In this document: piece by piece, positions 18,449-27,600 of the stretch
Layout of the letters: every line of letters starts with the position of its first letter
How positions within the stretch are numbered: position 1 is the stretch's first letter
NCBI GenBank assembly: GCA_903888485.1
Contig: CAISTS010000042.1
Location: 1-64,000, forward strand
Source: an uncultured bacterium
Lineage (GTDB): Bacteria > Pseudomonadota > Alphaproteobacteria > Rhodospirillales > Rhodospirillaceae
Direction of reading: 5' to 3'
Length of the DNA stretch: 64,000 nucleotides
The notes under the pieces: generated by a model
The model's input: only the letters and a program-made list of their open reading frames with translations
The model's database searches: none
What the model was told of the DNA's origin: nothing
Program-made: the position numbers and the translations under genes

Positions 18449-20071
18449 TCACGTTGGACGCGCGGCGGGCGCCATAGCGGCGTCAACGCTGGCGGCGAAA
18501 CCCGATCCGGCCTCGGCGTACATGTTGAACACGGCATGGACGCCGGCGGCCTTCAGCATCCGTGCCTGATCTGCAAATTTCGCCAACGCGCCGATGAACC
18601 CATGGAAATCGCCCTCTTTGATCTGTTGCACGGCGTACATGTTGGAGCGGTATTCGGGCATGGCCAGGAGTACGGCCTTCAAATGGTGCGGCGCGGCGTG
18701 GACCCGCTGCCAGAAGTCCGAATCCGTGGCGTCGCCGTGGATCACATTGCGGCCGGCGCGCTGATGCTGGGCGACCTTCTCGAGGTTGCTCTCGATGCCG
18801 ATGACGACGCCGGGCCCGTGGCGGCGGGCCAGGTACTCGTAAGCGCCGGTGCCGACCCGTCCCATGCCGAACACGGCGACGGCGGCATCCCCGATCTCGA
18901 GCGGCAGATCCTCGGCGTGGCGCGTGGAACTCTCGAAGCGCTTCAAAAAGGGCCTGAAGCGCTCGTAGATGCGGTGGGGTTTGACGTTGAACGGCGACAG
19001 CAAAAGGAACGATAGCGACACCGCCATGGCTAGGACCATCACCCAGTCCTGGGCGACCCAGCCGTTCTCGGCGCTGACGGCGCAGACGATCAGCCCGAAC
19101 TCACTGTAGGTCGAGAGGCTGAGGGATGCGAGGAACGCGGAACGCGCGCGCAGACGGAAGCGCGTCAACAGCACGAAGAACAGGCCCGCCTGTACCGGCA
19201 GCAATACCACCAGGACAGCGGCAATGAGGAGATGTTCGAACGTCGGCTTGCCCGATAGGCCGATGTCGAGGAAGAACCCAATCAGCAGCACTTCCTTGAA
19301 GCCGAACAGGGAGTCGGCCAGTTCCTCCGCGCGCGGATGCGGCGCCAGCAGCAGTCCCATGACCAGCGCGCCGAGATCGGGTTTGAGGCCGACCAGTGTG
19401 AAGGCGCCGGCGCCGACCACCACCGCGGTGAACAGTCCAAATAACGGCAACAGTTCGCGATAGCCCACGCGCTCCAGCAGCCGATTAAGCAACGGCCGCA
19501 ACAGCACCAGGAGGATCACCGCCGGGGCCCAGGGCGACGGAGCTTTGGCAGCGGACAACGTGAGGAACGCGACGGCAAAAAAATCTTGGATGACCAGGAT
19601 GCCGACGGCGGCGCGGCCGTGCAGCGCATTGGTCTCGCCGCGCTCTTCAAGCACTTTGATGCCGAACACCGTGCTCGAAAAAGTCAGCGCGAAAGCCACT
19701 AAAACCGCCGCGGCGGCCGATAACTCGCCGAGCAGTCCGCGCGAGTAGAACGAAAGGCCGTACATCGCGGCGGCGAAGATCACCGCGGTGCCGAAGGTAT
19801 GCAGCGAGGCCACGCCCCACACGTCGGGCCGCGCCAATGTACGCAGGCGCAGCTTGAGGCCGATGGTGAACAGAAGGAGCATCACGCCGGCGTCGGCGAT
19901 CTCCTTGATGACCTCGTTGGAACGCACGCCCAGAGCGTTGAGCGCAAAGCCCGCGAGCAAGAAGCCCGCCATGGGCGGTAGGCTGAAGGCGCGCGCGATG
20001 ATGCCGAAAAGAAACGCAAGCGCGATCGCGAGAGGCACGGGCGGGAGCGTGGCGATGACGCTGGACAGCAT
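18449..20071 (-). CDS. Kef-type cation/proton antiporter (CPA2) with TrkA-N domain
   Basis: A 540-residue membrane protein: about 12 hydrophobic helices (residues 1-385) of the Na/H exchanger CPA2 fold, then a cytoplasmic Rossmann TrkA-N domain starting VAVFGMGRVG (near residue 410) that binds nucleotide. This architecture matches KefB/KefC/YbaL potassium-efflux systems. The first helices carry GFLLAGFALNALGV and GVMLLLFTIGL, as in Kef proteins. The ATG at 20071 is used; a TTG precedes it by one codon. No KefF/KefG-like ancillary gene is adjacent. Likely potassium or pH homeostasis. Confidence 0.92.
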   Translation of the reverse strand: MLSSVIATLPPVPLAIALAFLFGIIARAFSLPPMAGFLLAGFALNALGVRSNEVIKEIADAGVMLLLFTIGLKLRLRTLARPDVWGVASLHTFGTAVIFAAAMYGLSFYSRGLLGELSAAAAVLVAFALTFSSTVFGIKVLEERGETNALHGRAAVGILVIQDFFAVAFLTLSAAKAPSPWAPAVILLVLLRPLLNRLLERVGYRELLPLFGLFTAVVVGAGAFTLVGLKPDLGALVMGLLLAPHPRAEELADSLFGFKEVLLIGFFLDIGLSGKPTFEHLLIAAVLVVLLPVQAGLFFVLLTRFRLRARSAFLASLSLSTYSEFGLIVCAVSAENGWVAQDWVMVLAMAVSLSFLLLSPFNVKPHRIYERFRPFLKRFESSTRHAEDLPLEIGDAAVAVFGMGRVGTGAYEYLARRHGPGVVIGIESNLEKVAQHQRAGRNVIHGDATDSDFWQRVHAAPHHLKAVLLAMPEYRSNMYAVQQIKEGDFHGFIGALAKFADQARMLKAAGVHAVFNMYAEAGSGFAASVDAAMAPAARPT

Positions 20072-20143
20072 CAAAGCGAAATTAGTTTGAAAAGGTCATG
20101 TGGGCCAACCTATGGTACCCCGAGTGGGTGCGGTCGGACAATC

Positions 20144-20521
20144 ATGGCAAGGATATTGATTATTGAGGACGAGGCAAATCTTGCCAGCATCATGCAGTTT
20201 CTGCTGACGAAGGAAGGTCATGCCGTCGAGGTCGCCAACGACGGCGATCAAGGTGTGGCGCAGTTCAACGCCAAGGTCCCCGATCTCGTCATCACCGACA
20301 TCCTGATGCCCGGCAAAGAGGGGCTCCAGACAATTCAGGAAATCCGCGGCGGCGACGCGAAAGTGCCGATCATCGCCATCTCCGGCGGTGGGCACACGGA
20401 GAACTATGATTTCCTGCGCCTCCCGAAAAACGTCGGCGCGACCGAGAGCATCAGGAAGCCCTTCCGCAATCACGACCTCCTCGCGCTCGTGAACAAGTGC
20501 CTGGGCGTGCCGGCGGCCTAG
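20144..20521 (+). CDS. Single-domain response regulator (CheY-like receiver)
   Basis: A 125-residue protein consisting of one receiver domain and no output domain. Acidic pocket residues are in IIEDEAN, the phospho-acceptor Asp is in LVITDILMPGKEG, the switch Ser in IIAISGGG and the conserved Lys in SIRKPF, so it looks phosphorylatable. The start is the ATG at 20144 (MARILIIED); upstream in-frame residues are not receiver-like. No kinase is adjacent. It ends tail to tail with cutA, overlapping by 4 bases. It may relay phosphate or act by binding another protein. Confidence 0.9.
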   Translation: MARILIIEDEANLASIMQFLLTKEGHAVEVANDGDQGVAQFNAKVPDLVITDILMPGKEGLQTIQEIRGGDAKVPIIAISGGGHTENYDFLRLPKNVGATESIRKPFRNHDLLALVNKCLGVPAA

Positions 20522-20835
20522 GCGGTCTCCTTGTCGATCCAATCGAGATAGGCGGGCAATGCCGCGGCCATGTCGTAGACCACGGCGCAGGGCACGTCGT
20601 AGCTGTGCAGCGCCGTGATGCGCGCGAGCGCCCGATCGGCGAGGTCGCGGCGTGTCTTGGCGATCACCACTATTTCTTGGGCCTCGACCACCTCGCCTTG
20701 CCATTGGTAGACGGAGGTCGCTTCGCCAAGCACGTTGGCGCAGGCGACGAGACGTTCGGAGACCAGGGCGCGCACGACGGTCATGGCTTCGTCGCGGCTG
20801 CTGAGGGTGAGGTAAATCATGCAATGCGATGGCAT
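20518..20835 (-). CDS. cutA: Divalent-cation tolerance protein CutA
   Basis: A 105-residue ferredoxin-like trimeric protein. Conserved family features are ERLVACANV, the aromatic TSVYQWQGEV, IVVIAKTRRD, and the HSYDVPCAV segment near the C-terminus. CutA was linked to copper tolerance, but its molecular role is unsettled. The start at 20835 gives MPSHCMIYLTL; the internal ATG at 20820 is also possible. It converges with the receiver gene. Confidence 0.93.
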   Translation of the reverse strand: MPSHCMIYLTLSSRDEAMTVVRALVSERLVACANVLGEATSVYQWQGEVVEAQEIVVIAKTRRDLADRALARITALHSYDVPCAVVYDMAAALPAYLDWIDKETA

Positions 20836-20971
20836 TGAGGGGTTTCTTTGCCTAAAATTGATGCGGCGCTTTATGGAAAATTCACGTCTTGGCGCGAGTA
20901 TCGGCGGTCTTTTGCGCGTTCTTAAGTTTAGCGCCCCTGCTTACTGAAACGCTACCGATAGGAAACCCGTC

Positions 20972-21229
20972 ATGGACGGAGGCGACCGCAACATCTCGAG
21001 GCTCTCGCCCGCGCAGCGCAAGTGGCTGGAGCGCGGATTGACGCAGCCAGGCGGTAAGCTGCCACTGTTCGACGGCGATGGCCGCAAGATCAGCCCGCAG
21101 GTCGTGAAGAAGTGCGTGGACGAAGGTTGGGCCGAGCCGTGGTTCGCCAACCAGCTCAAGCCCGATTGGATGGTGTGCAAGCTCACACCGGCGGGCCGCA
21201 CCGCCCTTCAGCAATCGGCCACCGCCTAA
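20972..21229 (+). CDS. Conserved small hypothetical protein
   Basis: An 85-residue protein (MDGGDRNISRLSPAQRKWLERGL). It has Trp/Pro motifs QPGGKLPLFDGDG, EGWAEPWFANQLKPDW and KLTPAGRTAL; the last resembles the end of winged-helix proteins, where a DNA-contacting wing often follows LT..G. I infer a possible winged-helix fold; the function is unknown. Codon usage and length look real, and it does not overlap other genes. Confidence 0.75.
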   Translation: MDGGDRNISRLSPAQRKWLERGLTQPGGKLPLFDGDGRKISPQVVKKCVDEGWAEPWFANQLKPDWMVCKLTPAGRTALQQSATA

Positions 21230-21233
21230 CCGA

Positions 21234-21686
21234 TTAAGCCGTCAATTCCAGGGATTCGCCGGGCTTGGCAAAGGTGCCAGAGACCGCAAAGAAGCTTTTC
21301 GCGTATTGCCTCGTCGCGGACAGGAATTCGCGGGCGCGCACGTCATCGGGGCGCGAGGCGGCTTTGGCTTCTTGATACAGCCGCTCTGATTCAGCGCCCG
21401 ATAACTCGGTTGCTTCGCGCCGATCCGGAACCTTGCGCTCGCGCGCCACGGGTGCGACGGGATCGACTTCATCGCCTAGCGTACGCGTAAGTCCGGAGAG
21501 CGTCGCGGCGTTCAGAAACGAGCGGAACGCCGCCGACGTGCGGCTGCGCTCGCCGCGCGCACCGTTGCGGCGCTCGTTGCTCGCGCTGTCGCGCTCGCCC
21601 ACGGGCGCAACCGGCGCCCGCTGAAACGGCGGTGCGACGGGCGCAGCAATCGGCTGCAGCGATACGGCGTCGATGGTGATGCTCAT
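21234..21686 (-). CDS. Hypothetical Ala/Pro/Arg-rich protein
   Basis: A 150-residue protein with a low-complexity N-terminal half (PVAPPFQRAPVAPVGERD, rich in Arg, Ala, Ser) and a more structured C-terminus with predicted helices (AESERLYQEAKAAS, REFLSATRQYAKSFF). No signal peptide, membrane segment or known motif. It lies three bases beyond the stop of the small hypothetical gene, on the other strand. A plausible promoter is upstream. Function unknown. Confidence 0.65.
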   Translation of the reverse strand: MSITIDAVSLQPIAAPVAPPFQRAPVAPVGERDSASNERRNGARGERSRTSAAFRSFLNAATLSGLTRTLGDEVDPVAPVARERKVPDRREATELSGAESERLYQEAKAASRPDDVRAREFLSATRQYAKSFFAVSGTFAKPGESLELTA

Positions 21687-21717
21687 CGGTCCCTCGGGGC
21701 CCCCGGCCCGTTAATCC

Positions 21718-21747
21718 CTTATAAAGGAATTGGGAGCCCGGCCTCAA
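21718..21747 (-). promoter_or_regulatory. Candidate sigma-70-type promoter for the hypothetical gene at 21234-21686
   Basis: Read leftward, TTGAGG (21747-21742) and TATAAG (21723-21718) are separated by 18 bases and lie 32 bases before the start codon at 21686. This was found by eye only. Confidence 0.4.
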
Positions 21748-21885
21748 GCCTTCAATGCGCGTAAAAGTTGTTCTATTGTCCGGCAAGGACCTAGCCGTGA
21801 CCCGATCTTTTCCGGCCCTGCCGCAACTTACCCACAGACACCGCGTTGGCCCCCTCGATTCTCCAAATGCCCGCAGGCAACAGGG

Positions 21886-22210
21886 GAATTCCTGCACGAT
21901 ATCGGCTACCGCGTTCTGGAAGTTCGAAAGCAGTCGAGGCCCAGGCCATCTTCCTCGCCGGCGAGCCATCGCCTTGATGTTCCCAGAGGTTTGCATGCCC
22001 GGCGGGTGCAGTGGAATCGATCTGGCGAACTAGGTGCTGGAGCTGTTCGCGGACACCAAGATCATCATGACCTCCTGAACCACGCGGTACGATGCCACAG
22101 CCGCGGCGCTCTGCCAGATCAGCGGCGTGGCCCAGAAGCCATATATGCCGGAAGCAGTGGCGGAGTAGATCAAGACGGCGATCGCTGACGCCGCCACACA
22201 GACTGCTTAA
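21886..22210 (+). pseudogene. Decayed response-regulator receiver domain
   Basis: No single frame is open, but pieces of one receiver domain appear in order in three frames. First is EFLHDIGYRVLEV (from 21886), then AVEAQAIFLAGEPS (from 21930), then IALMFPEVCMPGG (about 21970) followed by GIDLAN, KIIMTS, GVAQKPYMPEAVAE and IKTAIADA. In-frame stops occur at 22031-22033, 22076-22078 and 22166-22168 before a final TAA at 22208-22210. The order (GYRVLE, the phospho-acceptor strand with D replaced by E, MPGG, the TS switch, the KP motif) is that of a receiver such as those ending hybrid kinases. At least two frameshifts and three stops make it non-functional. It lies between a hypothetical gene and tRNA-Pro. 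The 200 bases before it (21687-21885) show nothing else but a possible promoter. Confidence 0.75.
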
Positions 22211-22225
22211 AGTGCTTTTGGAAAA

Positions 22226-22302
<77 letters not shown>

Positions 22303-22411
22303 ACCAAGCTTGCGGTGGGGCATGAATTGGGGGCCCCATCCGAAGCGGCGCGCACTATAGACAGCGCCCGCCCTCAAAACAACCTGCACTTACTTCAATA
22401 ATATCGGTGTT

Positions 22412-22897
22412 TTACGCGGCTTGCAGCGCGCGGCTCAGCTCATCGCGCAGGCCTTTGAGCTCGGCCAGGAGGCGTACCGCCTCGTCGCGCGCGAGGCCCA
22501 TGGGTAGATCGCCCACCGACATGCCTTCGGCAGCGGCCGCCATGGGGCTCATGGCCTGGCTTTGAGGCGCATCCACCTCGCCGCGCAGGCCGCCTTCGCG
22601 CAGCAGCTTCTGCACGCCCTTGATGGTCAGGCCGTCGGTGTAGAGCAGCGTGCGGATGCGCCGGAGCAGGGTCACATCCTCGGGCCGGTAATAGCGCCGG
22701 CCGCCGCCGCGTTTCAGCGGGCGGATCTGGCTGAACTTGGTTTCCCAGAAACGCAAGACGTGCTGCGGCACATTGAGCTCGTCGGCGACTTCGCTGATGG
22801 TGCGAAACGCGCCCTCGGACTTCACCTGGCGGCGTGTTTCCGCCGGCCGGTCGTCATTGAAGTCGAGATCGCTGTCCGAGGACTCGTCGGATGCCAC
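22412..22897 (-). CDS. MerR-family transcriptional regulator
   Basis: A 161-residue protein beginning with GTG at 22897. After an acidic N-terminus, residues about 30-100 form a MerR winged helix: [29 protein letters not shown] and [13 protein letters not shown]. The C-terminal part is a predicted coiled coil ([19 protein letters not shown]), probably for dimerisation. No conserved cysteines for metal binding are visible. It follows ihfA by 10 bases, the usual placement in alphaproteobacteria, where its targets are not established. Confidence 0.9.
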   Translation of the reverse strand: MASDESSDSDLDFNDDRPAETRRQVKSEGAFRTISEVADELNVPQHVLRFWETKFSQIRPLKRGGGRRYYRPEDVTLLRRIRTLLYTDGLTIKGVQKLLREGGLRGEVDAPQSQAMSPMAAAAEGMSVGDLPMGLARDEAVRLLAELKGLRDELSRALQAA

Positions 22898-22907
22898 GGC
22901 TTACCGG

Positions 22908-23234
22908 CTATGGCGTGGTCGGCGGCGTGGTCGCGCGGCCCGAATGGCCACCGCGAATACGGCCCTTCAACAGCTGCGATGGCCTAAAGACCAGCACCTT
23001 ACGCGGCAAAATCGGTACTTCCTCGCCGGTCTTGGGGTTGCGCCCGATCCGCTGACCCTTCTGACGCACCGAGAAGCTGCCAAAGGAGGAAATTTTCACG
23101 GTTTCCCCTTTGAGAAGCGCCTGGGTGATCTCACCCAGCACCATTTCCAGCAAATCTGCGGATTCATTCCGCGAAAGCCCTACCTCCTGGTAGATGGCTT
23201 CGCTTAATTGCGCCCGCGTAATTGTTTCTCCCAT
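22908..23234 (-). CDS. ihfA: Integration host factor subunit alpha
   Basis: A 108-residue HU/IHF-family DNA-bending protein. Typical features are [31 protein letters not shown], the [11 protein letters not shown] hinge, and the beta-arm region [14 protein letters not shown] with the proline-containing tip that intercalates into DNA. It pairs with IHF-beta to bend DNA for recombination and sigma-54-dependent transcription, which is relevant to NtrC in this window. The short tail after KGRIRG is variable. It lies downstream of fabH and upstream of the MerR gene. Confidence 0.96.
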   Translation of the reverse strand: MGETITRAQLSEAIYQEVGLSRNESADLLEMVLGEITQALLKGETVKISSFGSFSVRQKGQRIGRNPKTGEEVPILPRKVLVFRPSQLLKGRIRGGHSGRATTPPTTP

Positions 23235-23333
23235 CGCGCTCTCCTGCCGAAGTCGCGTGAAGTCAAGAGGTTAGCCCTATCCCCGCCCGCCGGTCAATAC
23301 AGGTTTTCTATGTGTAGCAATGATTTAGGAGAT

Positions 23334-23371
23334 AAAGCGCCGCCCTCAACCAGAGCGTTTTTTGGCGCTTT
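23334..23371 (-). terminator. Hairpin between fabH and ihfA
   Basis: AAAGCGCC (23334-23341) pairs with GGCGCTTT (23364-23371) over a 22-base loop, starting three bases beyond the fabH stop. The long loop makes it a weak intrinsic terminator or attenuator candidate in front of ihfA. Confidence 0.4.
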
Positions 23372-23373
23372 GC

Positions 23374-24348
23374 CTACATCCTGACGAGCGCGGAGCCCCA
23401 GGTGAAGCCGCCGCCCATGGCCTCGAGGATGATGAGGTCGCCTTTTTTGATGCGCCCATCACTGACGCCATGCGCCAGCGCGAGAGGAATCGATGCGGCC
23501 GAAGTGTTGGCATGTTGATCGACGGTAACGATCACTTTCGCCGGATCGAGGCCGAGTTTCTGCGCGGTTGAATCGAGGATGCGCTTGTTGGCCTGATGCG
23601 GCACCAGCCAATCCACTTGATCGATGCTCACCTTGTTGGCTTCGAGCGCTTCTTCCACCGCTTGGGCGAGATTGACGACGGCGTGGCGGAAAACCTCCTT
23701 GCCCTTCATACGGACAAAGCCGGTGGTCTGCGTGGTCGAAGGACCGCCGTCGACATAGAGCATGTCGTGATGGCGGCCATCGGAATGCAAATGCGTCGAG
23801 AGCACGCCGCGGTCGTCCGAAGTGCCCTTGCCTTCTCCCGTGCCGAGCACGATGGCGCCGGCGCCATCGCCGAACAGCACGCAGGTTGTACGGTCCTGCC
23901 AGTCGAGAATGCGCGAGAACACTTCCGCGCCGACGACGACAGCCTTATTGGCCTGCCCGGCTTTGATGAAGTTGTCGGCGATGGCGAGCGCGTAGACGAA
24001 GCCCGAGCACACGGCCTGTACGTCGAAGGACGGAACGCCAGGTCTTCCAACTGCGGCTTGCACGCGCGCGGCGGTCGCGGGGAATGTTTGGTCGGGCGTT
24101 GCGGTCGCGACGATAAATAGATCGATGTCTTTGCCGTCGACTCCGGCGGCAGCGAGCGCTTTGTTGACCGCGGCGATGGCAAGATCAGAGGTCTTCTCAC
24201 CGTCGGCGGCGATGTAGCGCTGGCGAATGCCGGAACGCTCGGTGATCCATTCGTCGGTGGTGTCGACGCGCTGGGCGAGCTCGGTATTGCTGACGCACTT
24301 CTCTGGAAGATATGACCCCACGCCGAGGATCACGGAACGGCGGATCAT
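23374..24348 (-). CDS. fabH: 3-oxoacyl-ACP synthase III (FabH)
   Basis: A 324-residue thiolase-fold enzyme that condenses acetyl-CoA with malonyl-ACP to begin type II fatty-acid synthesis. The catalytic triad is Cys114 (QAVCSGF), His251 (PHQANKR) and Asn281 (HANTSAA), closely matching E. coli numbering. The start is the ATG at 24348 ([15 protein letters not shown]); the open frame continues upstream into plsX but is only its shadow there. Start and plsX stop overlap (ATGA at 24345-24348), so the two are coupled. Confidence 0.97.
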   Translation of the reverse strand: MIRRSVILGVGSYLPEKCVSNTELAQRVDTTDEWITERSGIRQRYIAADGEKTSDLAIAAVNKALAAAGVDGKDIDLFIVATATPDQTFPATAARVQAAVGRPGVPSFDVQAVCSGFVYALAIADNFIKAGQANKAVVVGAEVFSRILDWQDRTTCVLFGDGAGAIVLGTGEGKGTSDDRGVLSTHLHSDGRHHDMLYVDGGPSTTQTTGFVRMKGKEVFRHAVVNLAQAVEEALEANKVSIDQVDWLVPHQANKRILDSTAQKLGLDPAKVIVTVDQHANTSAASIPLALAHGVSDGRIKKGDLIILEAMGGGFTWGSALVRM

Positions 24349-25400
24349 GGCGCGGCGGCCCCCACGACTTGGGGGGCTTCCTCGCGCGCAGCGATGTGCG
24401 CAAGTTCCTGAGCGATCTGCGCATTGAGATCGCGCGCGATCATGTCGACCGCAACGCCGATAGCATTCGCGAAACCCACGGCGTCGGTGCCGCCGTGGCT
24501 CTTCACCACCACGCCGTTGAGGCCGACGAAAAGCGCGCCGTTGTAACGCCGCGCATCGGCACGCGCCATGACTTGCGACAGCACGGGCTTGGCGAACAGC
24601 ATGCCGAACTGGGCAAGCCACGAACTGCGGATTGCTGTCTTCAGGAAGCCGGAGAATAGTTTCACGGTACCTTCCGCAGTCTTGAGTGCGACGTTACCGG
24701 TAAAGCCGTCCGTCACAACGACATCGACGGTGCCGGCAGTGATGTCGTCGCCTTCGATGAAGCCTTTGAATTCCAAATCGAGGTGCGAGCTGCGCAGGAT
24801 TTGCGCGGCCTCACGCAATGAGTCGGTGCCCTTCATGTCTTCCGAGCCGATATTGAGCAGTCCGACGCTGGGACGTTCGAGGCCGAGGATCGCGCGGGCG
24901 AAACATTCGCCCATGATGGCGAATTCGACAAGGTTGCGCGCATCGCACTGCGCATTGGCGCCAAGATCCAGCATCGCGGTTTCGCCGCGCTGCGTGGGGA
25001 ACAGACCGCAGATGGCGGGACGGTCGATGCCGGCCAGCGGCCGCATGATCAATTTCGCCATGGCCATCAGCGCGCCGGTGTTGCCGGCCGAAACGACGCC
25101 GGCGGCTTCGCCGTTCTTCACCGCCTCGATGGCTTTCCACATGCTGGATTGCCGGCCTTGGCGGATGGCCTGGCTCGGCTTGGTCTCGCCGGTGACAACT
25201 TGATCGGTGTGACGGATGGTCGAACACGCCGCGAGGCGCGTGTCGTGGGCAAGCAGGGCTTTCAGCTGGAGTTCGTCGCCGAACAGCAGGAAATGCGCCG
25301 ACGGATACCGCTCGCGGGCAAGGCTCGCGCCCTTGACCACGATCTCCGGGGCAAAGTCGCCGCCCATGGCGTCCAGCGAAAGGGTGAAGGCCGCGCTCAC
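24345..25400 (-). CDS. plsX: Phosphate acyltransferase PlsX
   Basis: A 351-residue soluble enzyme that makes acyl-phosphate from acyl-ACP, feeding PlsY in phospholipid synthesis. It begins with GTG at 25400; the N-terminus [12 protein letters not shown] is the family hallmark, followed by [33 protein letters not shown] and [13 protein letters not shown]. Order rpmF-plsX-fabH is the classic fatty-acid cluster. Confidence 0.97.
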   Translation of the reverse strand: MSAAFTLSLDAMGGDFAPEIVVKGASLARERYPSAHFLLFGDELQLKALLAHDTRLAACSTIRHTDQVVTGETKPSQAIRQGRQSSMWKAIEAVKNGEAAGVVSAGNTGALMAMAKLIMRPLAGIDRPAICGLFPTQRGETAMLDLGANAQCDARNLVEFAIMGECFARAILGLERPSVGLLNIGSEDMKGTDSLREAAQILRSSHLDLEFKGFIEGDDITAGTVDVVVTDGFTGNVALKTAEGTVKLFSGFLKTAIRSSWLAQFGMLFAKPVLSQVMARADARRYNGALFVGLNGVVVKSHGGTDAVGFANAIGVAVDMIARDLNAQIAQELAHIAAREEAPQVVGAAAP

Positions 25401-25525
25401 AATAGTCCCCGGACCTGTTCTGCCGTAACGCGTCGGCGCAAGCGCCGCTTCGCGTCTCCCCCCACCGGCAAGCCCAATGCCCGCGCGGCGTTCACGATCA
25501 CGCGAAGATTATATGACGGGTGCAG

Positions 25526-25714
25526 CTAGGCAACAGCCTCAGACTCAGCGGTAACTTCGCGGCCGTCGTAGTGGCCACACGAGGCACACACGTGGTGCGG
25601 GCGCTTAAGTTCGCCGCAATTCGAGCATTCCTGACTGCCCGTCACCTTGAGCGCATGGTGCGAGCGGCGCATGTCGCGGCGCGACTTGGAGACTTTTTTC
25701 TTCGGAACAGCCAT
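25526..25714 (-). CDS. rpmF: 50S ribosomal protein L32
   Basis: A 62-residue ribosomal protein starting [20 protein letters not shown]. The zinc-binding cysteines are present as CSNC and CASCGHYDG. It lies 125 bases upstream of plsX, a gap in which I see no gene, and follows the DUF177 gene after 155 bases, as is usual in bacteria. Confidence 0.98.
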   Translation of the reverse strand: MAVPKKKVSKSRRDMRRSHHALKVTGSQECSNCGELKRPHHVCASCGHYDGREVTAESEAVA

Positions 25715-25869
25715 GGACGTGATCTTTCGTGTTTATGTGCCGGCCCCGTACCGAACGTCACAGGCGCGTCTCAAGGGCGCCAAACGTAATGCCGGAGGCC
25801 GGAAAGCGCGACTAGATAGCGAAAAAACCCTGGAGAAGCAAGGCGGCGCAGACCTTACCTTGCCCCGGC

Positions 25870-26463
25870 CTAGCTGGGCTTGGAGGGACCCTTTTTGAGG
25901 CCCGCCAAGGCGGCAAAAGGCCCTGCTATAGGGGGATTTTCCTCGTTTTGCTCGGAAAGGCCCCAAACCGCGGGGTCGAAGGCGGCCCCGGGCGCGCGAG
26001 GATAGGGATCCAACGCCAGCGCCACGTGCACCACGGCCAGCTCTCCCAGGTCGATTCGACCTTCCTGGGCCAGCTCGGGGGGGTCCTCGCCCGACAGGCT
26101 GAGTTCCTCCTCCTCGTCGTCCTTGGCCTTGCGCTTCTTCTCCTTGGCCGCGGCAAGTTCTTCAGTGATGAAGCTGGCCTCGACCGCCTCATTGATGCGC
26201 GCGGGCACCGGCGCCAGCGACACCACGCAGGTCTGTGTCACCTCGGCTTCGGCGGTGCCGATGACTTTGACGATTCCGCCGGCGCCGGGCTTCAGTTCAA
26301 AAGACGCGGTGAGGACATCGACCTTCTGCAAGCCAAGACGCGCGGCCACCGCGGCGCGCTCGGCGTCCGATGCTTTAATCTTATAGGTGCGCCCGCTGGG
26401 CGGCAGCGCGGTGACATCCACCAGGAAGGAAAATTCCGGCGTTGGTTTTGCTTCATCCGACAT
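25870..26463 (-). CDS. DUF177 (YceD-like) protein
   Basis: A 197-residue protein beginning at ATG 26463 (MSDEAKPTPEFSFLVDV). It has the DUF177 pattern: VTQTCVVSLAPVPARI in the middle, an acidic region (KDDEEEELSLSGEDPPE), then the conserved IDLGELAVVHVALALDPYPRAPG. Members sit before rpmF and are linked to ribosome/23S rRNA accumulation. The start overlaps the preceding chaperone gene by 11 bases. Confidence 0.93.
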   Translation of the reverse strand: MSDEAKPTPEFSFLVDVTALPPSGRTYKIKASDAERAAVAARLGLQKVDVLTASFELKPGAGGIVKVIGTAEAEVTQTCVVSLAPVPARINEAVEASFITEELAAAKEKKRKAKDDEEEELSLSGEDPPELAQEGRIDLGELAVVHVALALDPYPRAPGAAFDPAVWGLSEQNEENPPIAGPFAALAGLKKGPSKPS

Positions 26464-27022
26464 GGGCAGGCTCGCTGACAAGCACCGGAACGGAAAGATC
26501 GACGCGCCCGGCAAGGATTTCTTCCACACTCTGAGCAGCGAGGTGCCGCGTGGCGCGCTGCAAGTAATCGCCCAGCCGCGCGACGTAGTGACCCACCTCA
26601 CCCGTGTTGTGGCGATAGATATTTTCCTTCACGGCCGTCGTGAGCGCCGCATCGTCGCCATCGAGCCCGGCCTCGTAAGCGCCGGCGCGGCCGAACAGCG
26701 CCTTGGCCATACGCTTAATGTGGTGCTTCATGCCCATGTCACCCACGCCCATCTCGCGCAGGGATTGATCCATGTCGCGGAAAAGCAGCTCGAGCATCGC
26801 CTTACCCACCGCATCTCCAGGCGCGCCCGCGCCCCGTAGACGGCGCAGCACCAGCATGGCGTGAACCACCACCATGTCGAACCGCCCGTTGACGGTGTCG
26901 GGCACGGCGAGGTCGGTATAGAACAAGGGATCGCGCGCCTTGCCCACCAGCGCCTGATAGAGCGCGAGCGCGATCCCCTCCAGGGGATCCTCGCGGCGGC
27001 GGAACAGGCTTTTGAAGATCAT
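26453..27022 (-). CDS. Ubiquinol-cytochrome c chaperone (Cbp3-like)
   Basis: A 189-residue member of the family that in mitochondria assists cytochrome b / bc1 complex assembly (Cbp3/UQCC1). Motifs include ALYQALVGKARDPLFYTDL, DTVNGRFDMVVVHAMLVLRRL, LFRDMDQSLREMGVGDMGM and HIKRMAKALFGRAGAYEAGL. The ATG at 27022 (MIFKSLFRRRED) is used; the frame continues to a TTG at 27040. It is divergent from bamE and overlaps DUF177. This implies an aerobic bc1-type respiratory chain. Confidence 0.93.
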   Translation of the reverse strand: MIFKSLFRRREDPLEGIALALYQALVGKARDPLFYTDLAVPDTVNGRFDMVVVHAMLVLRRLRGAGAPGDAVGKAMLELLFRDMDQSLREMGVGDMGMKHHIKRMAKALFGRAGAYEAGLDGDDAALTTAVKENIYRHNTGEVGHYVARLGDYLQRATRHLAAQSVEEILAGRVDLSVPVLVSEPAHVG

Positions 27023-27080
27023 ATCTGTAACATCCAGCAATTATGGCAGCGCGAAGGGCTGGGATTTCTTGGGCGGTTGA

Positions 27081-27086
27081 TATAAT
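27081..27086 (+). promoter_or_regulatory. Candidate -10 box just upstream of bamE
   Basis: TATAAT lies 10 bases before the bamE ATG at 27097. A start of transcription 6-8 bases downstream would leave only a few bases of leader. No convincing -35 element is visible, so this is tentative. Confidence 0.35.
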
Positions 27087-27096
27087 ACGTCAGGCC

Positions 27097-27576
27097 ATGA
27101 TTACCAGGAATAAGACCCTCGTCACCGCCGCCACGGCCCTTCTCGCCGTCACGTTCCTCTCCGGCTGCGCCAAGGACATCGAGCAGCGCGGCAATCTGCC
27201 GCCGCCGGAAGCCTTGGCGCGCCTGTCGCCCGGAGAGCAGACCCGCCAGGACGTCGAGGCCATCCTTGGCACACCCGCGACCACGGCGGTGTTCGACGAG
27301 GAGAACTGGTACTACATCAGCGCGCATACGACGCAGTACGCGTTCTATCCCAACCACGAGCTCGACCGTACGGTCTATGTGGTCAGCTTCGACCGGCGCG
27401 GTATTCTGGCGAACGTGCGCCGCCTCAGCCTTGATGACGGCCAGCAGGTGGCCATCAACCAGCGTTCGACGCCCACCAAGGGCCGCGAAGTCGGCTTGCT
27501 CGAGCAGCTGCTGGGCAACGTCGGCCGCATCGGCAGCGGCCAAGGCCAGAACCAAGGTCAGGGACCGCCGCGCTAA
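27097..27576 (+). CDS. bamE: Outer membrane protein assembly factor BamE
   Basis: A 159-residue lipoprotein of the BAM complex that folds beta-barrels into the outer membrane. The start at 27097 (MITRNKTLVTAATALL) gives a signal peptide with lipobox FLSGC. The SmpA/OmlA domain follows, with LSPGEQTRQDVEAILGTP and WYYIS. The C-terminal tail is Gly/Gln-rich. It stands alone, divergent from the bc1 chaperone, and ends at a strong terminator shared with hppA. Confidence 0.94.
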   Translation: MITRNKTLVTAATALLAVTFLSGCAKDIEQRGNLPPPEALARLSPGEQTRQDVEAILGTPATTAVFDEENWYYISAHTTQYAFYPNHELDRTVYVVSFDRRGILANVRRLSLDDGQQVAINQRSTPTKGREVGLLEQLLGNVGRIGSGQGQNQGQGPPR

Positions 27577-27600
27577 ACGCGGCGCACCGCGCTCAAAGCA

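Noticed and set aside
23374-24621. Extended fabH frame reaching back to 24621
   Set aside because: The upstream part overlaps plsX out of frame and reads as arginine-rich shadow; FabH starts at MIRRSVILG (24348).
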